Source: Cyclobacterium salsum
GTDB taxonomy: Bacteria > Bacteroidota > Bacteroidia > Cytophagales > Cyclobacteriaceae
Length of the DNA stretch: 64,000 nucleotides
Direction: 5' to 3'
NCBI RefSeq assembly: GCF_010119245.1
Contig: NZ_WNKG01000005.1
Span: forward strand, 62,001-126,000
Shown: positions 46,629 through 54,558 of the stretch, in pieces
Layout: the number at the start of each line of letters is the position of its first letter
Numbering within the stretch: position 1 is the stretch's first letter
The notes under the pieces: model-generated
The model's database searches: none
What the model was told of the DNA's origin: nothing
The model's input: only the letters and a program-made list of their open reading frames with translations
Translations under genes and position numbers: made by a program

Positions 46629-47540
46629 TTATAATTTGAACAAGGCCTCGAAGAAACTCATGTTTTCACCCTGCTCTTTCATTACCAGCATGGGGATTTC
46701 GTGATTGGTATTGACCAGTTTTTCTGCCACACTCCCCAATAAAACGGCGGCCGATTTGGTCCTTCCTCGGCTTCCTATGATCAGCAGATCTGCCCCGGAG
46801 CTTTTGGCATGTTTCATGATGTTATCGGCTTCGTCTTTTTTTTGTTTGAGGATAAATTCACAGGGCAATTCCGGTAACTTGTTCTCAGAAAGAAACCTAG
46901 CAAAATCTTTTTTAGCGTTTTTCAGCATAATATCCGAAAATTCCTCAAATGATTTCCCGGTTTTGGTGTAGCCTCTGGGAACTTCATACAAGTGGCAACA
47001 AAGGATTTCTCCGCCCGTTTTAGCAGCAATTTCGGATGCCAGTAAAATACTTACCTTTGAATGTCTTGAAAAATCTATCGGAAGGAGTAATCTTTGGAAG
47101 GTTTCCTGAGTACGGTTTTCCGGCAATAACAAGACGGGGTGGGGGTATTTTTGAGAAAGGTTATTTACCAGGGAATCTGAGTGGGATTTGCTTTTTTTTC
47201 TACCCATCACCAGTAAATCTATGTTTTTGATTTTACTCCATCGCAACATGGTTTCCTGAGGATTGCCTTCTTTTACGATGATTTCATAGGGAATATCAAG
47301 GGGTGGTTTTACATGCGCTATTTCATGCTCAATTTGGGATTCAATGGTTTCGTCCACGGGTGCGATTAGGTCTGGATAGGCCTGCGTGACTTCTTCAGGC
47401 AAGATCAGATTTTTTGCGACGTGGACAAAATAAACCATTTCTATGCCTAAAATAGGAGCGAAGGCCTTAATCTGGGTGATCATGATTTCATCTATAGCGG
47501 ACAAGTCCAGCCCCACCATTGCTTTTTTGAAGTAATTCAT
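46629..47540 (-). CDS. universal stress protein with two UspA domains
   Basis: A 303-residue cytoplasmic protein with two tandem UspA domains (about 1-148 and 150-290). The second carries the full ATP-binding signature IIGSRGRTKSAAVLLGSVAE (G-2X-G-9X-GS); the corresponding segment of the first (VMGRKKSKSHSDSLVNNLSQ) lacks it. The protein is conserved in Bacteroidota and is probably regulatory under stress; no specific partner is visible. Confidence 0.93.
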   Translation of the reverse strand: MNYFKKAMVGLDLSAIDEIMITQIKAFAPILGIEMVYFVHVAKNLILPEEVTQAYPDLIAPVDETIESQIEHEIAHVKPPLDIPYEIIVKEGNPQETMLRWSKIKNIDLLVMGRKKSKSHSDSLVNNLSQKYPHPVLLLPENRTQETFQRLLLPIDFSRHSKVSILLASEIAAKTGGEILCCHLYEVPRGYTKTGKSFEEFSDIMLKNAKKDFARFLSENKLPELPCEFILKQKKDEADNIMKHAKSSGADLLIIGSRGRTKSAAVLLGSVAEKLVNTNHEIPMLVMKEQGENMSFFEALFKL

Positions 47541-47706
47541 TTGTATTTCGCTTTTTTTGGTAGCTTGGGATTATGTAAAACTTGGATTAAAATTATGAAA
47601 TTAACGTTTGAAGTACTTTAAATAAAGGTTTTTTTATTCAATTTCCGTTTATCCGGAAATAAACGGTAAAAATGGGAACCAAGAGCAACCTTAAAATAAC
47701 GGAAGA

Positions 47707-48258
47707 ATGGCAAAATCATTGAGAAAATACTTTCTAGGTATCGTACCCGATGAACCGTTGCGCCAGGAAATTACTACACTAAAGCTAGCCATCCAGGAGC
47801 GGTTTGGTTGCAAGTATGCCCTCAAATCCCCCCCGCACATAACGCTGAAAATGCCATTTTTATATAATGAGCAAAAAGAGAAGCAACTGGAAAATCGATT
47901 GAGAGGGTTTTTTGGGGAGGAAATGGGTTTTTCTTTGGAACTTGAGGGTGTTGGTAGTTTTAGAGAAAGGGTGGTCTTTTTGCGTGTGAAGTACCCGCCT
48001 GAATTACCGGCATTGCAACAACGGTTGGTGACCTATGGAAAAAGACAACTGGGGCAGCAAATTGAGCTGAGTGACATGAATTACCATCCCCACCTGACCG
48101 TTGCTTTTCGAGATATAAAAAAAGGGCATCTGGCAGATATAATGGCCTTTCTTCGCCCGCGGTTTGCGAGGCAATCCATGACCGTACATCGGGTGTCTTT
48201 ATTAAAAAAATCACCTCTCTCCTGGCAGATTCAGAATAATTTCGATTTACTGAAATGA
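47707..48258 (+). CDS. 2'-5' RNA ligase/phosphodiesterase family protein (LigT-like)
   Basis: A 183-residue member of the 2H phosphoesterase superfamily. Both catalytic H-x-T motifs are present: HIT at H44 (SPPHITLKMPF) and HLT at H129 (NYHPHLTVAF). It would act on 2',5'- or cyclic phosphodiester bonds, substrate unknown. It is a single gene in the divergent gap after the universal stress gene. Confidence 0.88.
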   Translation: MAKSLRKYFLGIVPDEPLRQEITTLKLAIQERFGCKYALKSPPHITLKMPFLYNEQKEKQLENRLRGFFGEEMGFSLELEGVGSFRERVVFLRVKYPPELPALQQRLVTYGKRQLGQQIELSDMNYHPHLTVAFRDIKKGHLADIMAFLRPRFARQSMTVHRVSLLKKSPLSWQIQNNFDLLK

Positions 48259-48347
48259 AATTTTTAAAGAAAAAAAATATCCCAATTAATTCAATGTGAA
48301 CCGATTCCGGTATAATTATGTAATTTTTAAAAAATCCTTACTTTTTT

Positions 48348-48355
48348 TAATTTTG
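48348..48355 (+). promoter_or_regulatory. candidate -7 element (TAATTTTG) far upstream of susC
   Basis: An exact TAnnTTTG match about 425 nt upstream of the susC start. In such AT-rich sequence a chance match is likely, so confidence is low. Confidence 0.3.
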
Positions 48356-48405
48356 TAAAATCAATAATCAATTATAAAAAATTTGGTTTTCACTTTTAAG
48401 AATTC

Positions 48406-48419
48406 CGATTTGCAAATCG
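48406..48419. promoter_or_regulatory. 14-bp palindrome in the susC leader, possible operator
   Basis: CGATTTGCAAATCG is a perfect 14-bp palindrome, the only GC-containing symmetric site in an AT-rich region, compatible with binding of a dimeric regulator. No matching regulator gene is adjacent. Confidence 0.35.
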
Positions 48420-48780
48420 ACTAGTTGGCAAAATGATTACCGGAGCACCGTACAGCAAAATAAAATACTAATAATAAGCAATTTAAGGAATAAAGTAAAT
48501 AGCCTTTATTTTGATAAAATAGATTTTAAATTAGTTTAATTCAATTAAATAATTTATAAATTTAATATTAACAAATATAAATTGATAAAACAATAAAACT
48601 TAAAAATAATACTATTGGTGTTAAGTCCTCTTTTTTGGTTTATTTTAAATATAAGGTAAAACGCAAAATTTTTAGGTTTATCTATTGGACTATCTAATAG
48701 CGTTCGTTTTGTTATTATAAATAAATTAATGGAATTTTGCATTATAACTATTGTTAAAAAACCTTAATCTATTTACTAAA

Positions 48781-51756
48781 ATGAAACGAGTTTTACTTAG
48801 CCTCGCATTGATGCTGTTGGCGGTAATCTCCTTACAGGCTCAAAGCAGGACCGTGACCGGAAAGGTTACTTCTGAAGATGAGCCAGGGGGGATACCTGGC
48901 GTGAATGTAAGTATCAAAGGAACTATGGCAGGGACCATTACCGATATTGATGGGTCCTACTCTTTAACAGTTCCAGAAGGATCCAACGTACTAGTGTTTA
49001 GTTTCGTGGGGTTTATTCCCCAAGAAAAGACGGTAGGAAATCAGAGCCGGATTGATGTGTTTATGGAACCTGATGTGAAAACATTGGGAGAAGTGGTGGT
49101 GGTCGGCTACGGAACGCAGTCTTCCAAATTATCCGTTCAAAGTATTTCCACCCTGGACAATTCCCAAATTGAAGGGATGCCCATATTTACAGCCCAGGAA
49201 GCCTTGCAAGGGCAGGCGGCAGGAGTCCAGCTTACCGGTACCTCCGGTGTCGGCGGTGCCCAGCAAAATATCCGGATTCGTGGAGTAGCCTCCCTGACAG
49301 CCGGTGGCTCACCACTGTTTGTAGTGGACGGTGTTCCTTTAAATGATGGCAGTAGCGATGATTACTCCAATACTTCCGGAGCCGTAGCGCTGAATCCGTT
49401 GATGGAAATCAATCCAAATGAGATTGAATCGATCTCAGTGCTCAAGGACGCTTCTGCAGTTGCAATCTATGGATCTCGAGGAGCTAATGGAGTCATCCTC
49501 ATCGAGACGAAGAAAGGAAAAAGTGGACAGTCCAGGATCAACGTGGACTATTATCAGGGCGTTCAGAATCCGACTACCGAGCGGCCTTACATGTCCCTTC
49601 AGCAGTACAACCAATACCGATCTTTACGGACTGAAACGCCGGTATCCGAATTTCCGCAACAGGGATTTGATTGGCCGGAGGCGGTGATCCAGCAAGGGTC
49701 CATTTCGAACCTGAACGTAAGTGCTTCCGGAGGGAGTGAAAGTACGACTTATTTTATCTCCGGAACGTATTTCAACCAAGACACCTATGCCCTTGGAAAC
49801 GAACTGGACCGATTTAATGGTCGTCTGAACATGACCCACAAATTTTCTGAAAAGGCCCGGTTCGGAGCGAATATAGGGTTGGCCAAAACGGATAATGACC
49901 GGATTTATTCGGACAATAGCACGTACGCCCCCTTGACTTCTGCCTTCTTGCACTTGCCTTACAACAGGCCTTTTGACGACAACGGAAATTATACCCGACT
50001 GGGATTTGTGCCTAACCTGCTCGCCATCGAAGAGTTGGCTACCACTGATTACATCACCAGAAGGACGACTGCCAATACCTTCTTTGAAGTGGACATTCTT
50101 CCCGACCTGACGTTTAAAACCGACTGGGGTATCGATCAGATTCAGACAGAGGAGACGTTTAGGTTTCCGGATATCGTAGAGCCTACCGGTAGCGGGTATA
50201 AGCGAATCATTCAGGATTACAAGTGGTTGTCCACCAATACCCTGAATTACGAGAACTATTTTGGCGACCACTACATAGGAGGTTTGCTGGGTTATTCTTA
50301 TGAACAGGCCGACTTTTCCAGCATTACGGTAGAGGGATCAGGATTCGTCAGTGACCAGCTTCCCAACGTAGCCTCAGCCGCTACACCCACGATCACAAGT
50401 GCTACCGGTACCAACTGGAAGCTGGCCTCTTATTTTGCCAGGGTAAATTACCGATATGATGACAAATACCTGTTTGAAGGAAGTGCCAGAAGAGATGGGT
50501 CTTCCCGATTTGGTGCCGACAACAGATACGGTAATTTCTGGGCACTCTCCGGAGGGTGGGTGATTTCAGAAGAAGGGTTTTTGCAGAGTAGTAGCCTGCT
50601 GAATTACCTTAAGTTAAATGTAAGTTATGGTACCGCAGGGAATGACCGGATCAGTAACTTCGAATCCCTGGGGCTCTATCAGGCAGGGACCTTAGGAGAC
50701 TATGCGGGTAGCCCGGGTATTTATCCCAGCCAGCCAGCCAACCCACAGCTAGGATGGGAGGAGTCTGCACAGTTTGACTTTACGGTTAATGCCAGTCTTT
50801 TGGATAACCGCTTGGATATTGAAGCTTCTGTTTGGAATAAAGATACAGAGGGCCTTTTACTAGATGTGCCCATCCCTTATACAACAGGATATGCCAGTCT
50901 TACGCAAAATGCGGGCTCCATGAGGAACAGAGGGATTGACTTAATGGTGCAGTCCACGAATATTCAGACATCGGATTTTGAATGGAAAACGATCCTAAAT
51001 GCCGGATTCCTTAAAAATGAGGTGCTGGAATTGCCCGGAGCTTCCGAGGACAGTGAGGGCAGGCGGTTTGTCGAGGGATCTGCCAGTCAGCGAGCCATTG
51101 AGGGGCATCCGGTAAACACGTTTTATCTGGTGAGGTATAATGGAATCAATCCGGAAACGGGTGAAGCAGAGTGGTTAACCAAAGATGGTGAAACGACCAA
51201 CACCTACAGTGCAAATGATCGGGTAATAGTGGGCTCTGCTATCCCCAGAATTTCAGGTGGATTGACCAATAGCTTTACGTACAAAGGTCTGGTGCTTTCG
51301 GCTTTAATTACGTTTGTCGAAGGAAACTACATAATGTATGACGATTTGAGATTCCTAAACAATCCAAACAACCTGAACTCGTTCAATCTGGACCCTCAGT
51401 TGCTGGATTACTGGACAGAAGACAACAGAAACAGTTTTGCCCCTAAATTAAACGGTGATACGCAGTCTACCTTTGCGCAACGTTCTACACAGCAATTAAG
51501 AAAAGGAGATCATATCCGGTTGCGGAACTTGTCCCTTAGCTACACCATTCCTACCGCCGTATTAGCAAATACGAAGATTATCAGAAGCGCAAGGATCTAT
51601 GGAATGTTGCAAAACTTTCTGACCTTTTCCAGCCTTGAAGATGGCCTGGAGCCTGAAGTCAACGATGGTGGAGGAAATAACCAGCGACAGGGAGAGTCCT
51701 TTTTTACTCCTGCCCAGGCGAAATCCGTAACGCTGGGTGTGTCTTTAGGATTTTAA
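48781..51756 (+). CDS. SusC/RagA family TonB-linked outer-membrane transporter
   Basis: A 991-residue SusC-type importer. Signal peptide 1-20 (ending LQAQS), a CarboxypepD_reg-like beta-sandwich (about 22-100, RTVTGKVTSEDEPGGIPGVN), the plug (VVVGYGTQSSKLSVQSISTL, then IRIRGVASLTAGGSPLFVVD and ISVLKDASAVAIYGSRGANG), and the barrel ending in the terminal aromatic VSLGF. The ATG at 48781 is chosen because the signal peptide begins there; a TTG at 48751 is unlikely. It is paired with susD 6 nt downstream. The substrate is not indicated by any nearby glycoside hydrolase. Confidence 0.96.
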   Translation: MKRVLLSLALMLLAVISLQAQSRTVTGKVTSEDEPGGIPGVNVSIKGTMAGTITDIDGSYSLTVPEGSNVLVFSFVGFIPQEKTVGNQSRIDVFMEPDVKTLGEVVVVGYGTQSSKLSVQSISTLDNSQIEGMPIFTAQEALQGQAAGVQLTGTSGVGGAQQNIRIRGVASLTAGGSPLFVVDGVPLNDGSSDDYSNTSGAVALNPLMEINPNEIESISVLKDASAVAIYGSRGANGVILIETKKGKSGQSRINVDYYQGVQNPTTERPYMSLQQYNQYRSLRTETPVSEFPQQGFDWPEAVIQQGSISNLNVSASGGSESTTYFISGTYFNQDTYALGNELDRFNGRLNMTHKFSEKARFGANIGLAKTDNDRIYSDNSTYAPLTSAFLHLPYNRPFDDNGNYTRLGFVPNLLAIEELATTDYITRRTTANTFFEVDILPDLTFKTDWGIDQIQTEETFRFPDIVEPTGSGYKRIIQDYKWLSTNTLNYENYFGDHYIGGLLGYSYEQADFSSITVEGSGFVSDQLPNVASAATPTITSATGTNWKLASYFARVNYRYDDKYLFEGSARRDGSSRFGADNRYGNFWALSGGWVISEEGFLQSSSLLNYLKLNVSYGTAGNDRISNFESLGLYQAGTLGDYAGSPGIYPSQPANPQLGWEESAQFDFTVNASLLDNRLDIEASVWNKDTEGLLLDVPIPYTTGYASLTQNAGSMRNRGIDLMVQSTNIQTSDFEWKTILNAGFLKNEVLELPGASEDSEGRRFVEGSASQRAIEGHPVNTFYLVRYNGINPETGEAEWLTKDGETTNTYSANDRVIVGSAIPRISGGLTNSFTYKGLVLSALITFVEGNYIMYDDLRFLNNPNNLNSFNLDPQLLDYWTEDNRNSFAPKLNGDTQSTFAQRSTQQLRKGDHIRLRNLSLSYTIPTAVLANTKIIRSARIYGMLQNFLTFSSLEDGLEPEVNDGGGNNQRQGESFFTPAQAKSVTLGVSLGF

Positions 51757-51762
51757 AATAAC

Positions 51763-53187
51763 ATGGACATGAAAAATTTAAAAATAATAATTTGTATGGG
51801 CTTGCTGGCAGGAAGCTTGTCTTCTTGTGAAGATCTGGATATTGATCCGCAGCAATCTCTTTCGACCGAGTTGGCCTTTGCCGATAAGCAGGCCGTAGAG
51901 GGCTCCCTTCTGGGTGTCTACTCTCTTTCCCAGGAGTTTGAAGTTTTTGGCTCTTTACCCCAGGTAATTGCCGATTTTCAATCCGACAATGTGGACTTTA
52001 TTGGTTCGTTTCCAACCTTGCAGGATGTACGCCTGTATGCCACACAATCCGACAATGCCACGATCCGAGATCTTTGGAGACGGCATTACCGGGCGATTTT
52101 GGCGGCAAATGCGGTCATCCAATTTACGCCTGAATCTCCCGATGAATCCCTGACTCAGGAAGAACGGGCTCAATTTGTGGCAGAAGCTAAATTCATGCGT
52201 GCACTTCTGATGTTCCAGATGGTGAACCTGTTTGCCCAACCCATACAAATCGGTGGTGAGAGTACTCCGGGTATCCCAATTGTGACCGAGCCGTTTACCG
52301 GTGAAATCGTTGGATACCCCAGAAGTACAGTAGGAGAAGTTCATGCATTCATTTTAGATGACTTGACCGATGCTGTGGATGATCTACCCGTTTCGTATGA
52401 AGCTGCTACCTTTACCCGCGGAAGGGCGACACAGGGGGCGGCGAATGCCTTACTTTCCAGAGTATACCTTTACCGGGGACAGTGGCAACTGGCTGCTGAA
52501 AGGGCAGGAGACGTTTTGGAAAACGAATCCCTGTACGAGCTGGCTTCCAATTATAATTTTTGGGGTGAAAATAATTCCGAATATGTTTTTTCTATTCAGA
52601 ACTCCGAGATTGATAATGGTAGAACCGGCTCTGGAGGTTGGGCATCCTACTACAATCCTGCTGAAGACGGAGCCAGAGGCGATGCTCCCTTTTCCGAGTA
52701 TTTACTGGCAGCATACGATGCCAATGATCAGCGGTACACGGAGCTTTCTAAAGAGGGAGACAACGAACGGACGTACACTACTAAATTTCCGGATCCTGTA
52801 AATCATTCCGACAATTCACCCATCATTAGAACCACCGAAGTGGTCCTTAACCGGGCAGAGGCCCTGGCGCAATTGGATGGCGTGAACCAGGAATCCCTTG
52901 ATTTAGTAAATGAGTTGAGAGAAAGGGCCGGTTTGGATCCAATGGATGCAAGCGATTTTTCCGGAAAAGAAGATTTTGTAGACTTCATCCTGGAGGAGCG
53001 AAGAAAGGAATTGGCGTTTGAAGGGCATCGAAGGATGGATTTGCTGCGGTATGGCAGGGCGTTACGCCCGCAGGGAGATGAACAGTACGAAGCATCCCAG
53101 GCTGGCCAAAATAAAACCATCTTACCAATCCCTCAAAGGGAGTTGGATATAAATCCTGAATTGGTTCAAAACGAAGGCTACAATTAA
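51763..53187 (+). CDS. SusD/RagB family nutrient-binding outer-membrane lipoprotein
   Basis: A 474-residue SusD-type lipoprotein that caps the SusC barrel. Signal sequence with lipobox SLSSC (C22), then CEDLDIDPQQSLSTELAF. It has the helical TPR-like SusD body (RDLWRRHYRAILAANAVIQF, NALLSRVYLYRGQWQLAAE) and the conserved RRKELAFEGHRRMDLLRYG end motif. Starts 6 nt after susC; an alternative ATG at 51769 is equally possible. Terminated by a hairpin 21 nt after its stop. Confidence 0.95.
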   Translation: MDMKNLKIIICMGLLAGSLSSCEDLDIDPQQSLSTELAFADKQAVEGSLLGVYSLSQEFEVFGSLPQVIADFQSDNVDFIGSFPTLQDVRLYATQSDNATIRDLWRRHYRAILAANAVIQFTPESPDESLTQEERAQFVAEAKFMRALLMFQMVNLFAQPIQIGGESTPGIPIVTEPFTGEIVGYPRSTVGEVHAFILDDLTDAVDDLPVSYEAATFTRGRATQGAANALLSRVYLYRGQWQLAAERAGDVLENESLYELASNYNFWGENNSEYVFSIQNSEIDNGRTGSGGWASYYNPAEDGARGDAPFSEYLLAAYDANDQRYTELSKEGDNERTYTTKFPDPVNHSDNSPIIRTTEVVLNRAEALAQLDGVNQESLDLVNELRERAGLDPMDASDFSGKEDFVDFILEERRKELAFEGHRRMDLLRYGRALRPQGDEQYEASQAGQNKTILPIPQRELDINPELVQNEGYN

Positions 53188-53207
53188 ACCTATCTAATCT
53201 ATATATA

Positions 53208-53244
53208 CAAAAAGCCATCCTGTAACGATAGGGTGGCTTTTTTT
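53208..53244 (+). terminator. Rho-independent terminator of the susCD unit
   Basis: Stem GCCATCC / GGGTGGC (53214-53220 and 53231-53237, one GT wobble) with a 10-nt loop, A-run before and seven T after. Confidence 0.85.
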
Positions 53245-53274
53245 AGTTGGGAGTGTAAGGGAGGTTAAAGGTCA

Positions 53275-53769
53275 CTAATCTTCCAGGTTTAATATCCCCC
53301 CTTTCTTGTCCTTTCGGGTAAGCAGGCTTTTTGGTTTCCGGTTTTTATAGAAATTGACAATGTTTTGCTGTTCCGGGAAATCATCGATCAGAACGGCATT
53401 GTAAATAGTAATTTGAGCTGGAGAGGGAATTTTCTCCGATTCCATGTAAAACCAGGCGGCCTCCCCTTCTACCTCGTGTCCGAGGTAATGAAGCCGGACG
53501 GTATCAGTCTGAATAAGGATTTGGTTATGGGCAAGCAGATACCGGGCTATCAAACTGTCCAGTTTCTCTGGTTGGTTTGGCGACAGGAATTCTACCGCGG
53601 TCCCGCTTGCATTGGATAGGGCAACTTCCAGGTCATCCCAGAAAATTTTTTGAGCGATTTCAATGGTCTGATTCTCTTCATTGTACACCATGTCTGTCAG
53701 GCTAATATAAAAGGGGTGCACTAGCCACCAAAAGGAGATAACGATGGTGATTGGGTTCATTAGAGGCAT
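53275..53769 (-). CDS. DUF6702 family protein
   Basis: A 164-residue protein with a hydrophobic N-terminal segment (signal or anchor) followed at once by HPFYISLTDMVYNEENQTIE, the family hallmark as I know it, then AQKIFWDDLEVALSNASG and a C-terminal RKDKKGGILNLED. Probably periplasmic. Divergent from the HupE gene with an 88-bp gap. In related bacteria this family often sits beside HupE and an M1 peptidase, as here. Start may be the in-frame ATG at 53760. Function unknown. Confidence 0.83.
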   Translation of the reverse strand: MPLMNPITIVISFWWLVHPFYISLTDMVYNEENQTIEIAQKIFWDDLEVALSNASGTAVEFLSPNQPEKLDSLIARYLLAHNQILIQTDTVRLHYLGHEVEGEAAWFYMESEKIPSPAQITIYNAVLIDDFPEQQNIVNFYKNRKPKSLLTRKDKKGGILNLED

Positions 53770-53833
53770 TTATAGTAATGAATTTTGTTTTATGTCTGAA
53801 ATATGCATTAATATTACAACAAAATTTTCAAAG

Positions 53834-53841
53834 CAAAAGTA
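53834..53841 (-). promoter_or_regulatory. candidate -7 element (TACTTTTG) of the DUF6702 gene
   Basis: On the minus strand an exact TAnnTTTG match lies about 65 nt before the DUF6702 start, in the gap to the divergent HupE gene. Confidence 0.3.
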
Positions 53842-53857
53842 TTAAATCACCTGTTGT

Positions 53858-54439
53858 ATGAACCAATTTCAGTTGTATTTTAATCTTGGAATCCAACACA
53901 TTCTTGACCTGAAAGGGTTTGATCATATTCTTTTTGTCATCGCACTTGCGGTTATTTACATGATGCGGGACTGGGGTAGAATTGTCATTTTGGTTACTGC
54001 CTTTACCATAGGGCATTCCCTGACGTTGGCACTGGCTACCCTTCAATTGGTTCGAATCAATACTGACCTGGTAGAATTTTTGATCCCGGTAACCATTGCC
54101 ATCACCGCCGCTGCCAATATCCTCAAGCCCAGACCTTCCGGAGGGAGAGGAGTACAGCTCAATTACCTGTTTGCCTTGTTTTTTGGGTTGATCCACGGGT
54201 TGGGATTCTCCAATTACCTCAGATCCTTGTTGGGCAGGGAACAATCGATATTTCAGCCGCTGCTCGCATTTAACCTGGGCCTGGAAGTGGGGCAGTTGGT
54301 AATTGTGATCGGATTTCTGGTGATATCTTCCCTGATCGTAGGGATTTTCGGGGTGAATCGAAAAGAGTGGGTGCTGGTCGTTTCATCCATCGTCCTGGGA
54401 ATGGCCACCATGATGATGATTGATAGCAGCTATTGGTAA
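53858..54439 (+). CDS. HupE/UreJ family membrane protein
   Basis: A 193-residue protein with about six membrane helices. The first carries the H-x(7)-GFDH-type pattern (QHILDLKGFDHILFVIAL) and helix 2-3 has TAFTIGHSLTLALA, both hallmarks of the HupE/UreJ family of proposed nickel/cobalt transporters. In Bacteroidota this branch is found away from hydrogenase and urease genes, and none is seen here. The M1 peptidase follows 119 nt downstream of the stop. Metal specificity is unproven. Confidence 0.88.
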   Translation: MNQFQLYFNLGIQHILDLKGFDHILFVIALAVIYMMRDWGRIVILVTAFTIGHSLTLALATLQLVRINTDLVEFLIPVTIAITAAANILKPRPSGGRGVQLNYLFALFFGLIHGLGFSNYLRSLLGREQSIFQPLLAFNLGLEVGQLVIVIGFLVISSLIVGIFGVNRKEWVLVVSSIVLGMATMMMIDSSYW

Positions 54440-54558
54440 AAAAGGAAGAATTTTAACCAACATAGGGCATAATAATACGGTTAATTTGTTAAATTCCACT
54501 TTAATTCCATTTTGGGGGCTTGGGTTATCCTACGCCTTCTAGTAATTTATCCTATTTT

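Larger units (their letters stand above)
48259..48780. other. 522-bp AT-rich non-coding leader before susC
   Basis: No convincing coding sequence. The region is markedly richer in A and T than its surroundings. It holds a TAATTTTG promoter-like element at 48348-48355 and a perfect 14-bp palindrome CGATTTGCAAATCG at 48406-48419. If the promoter is real, the susC transcript has a leader of about 420 nt. I cannot show a riboswitch or small RNA gene in it. Confidence 0.55.
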
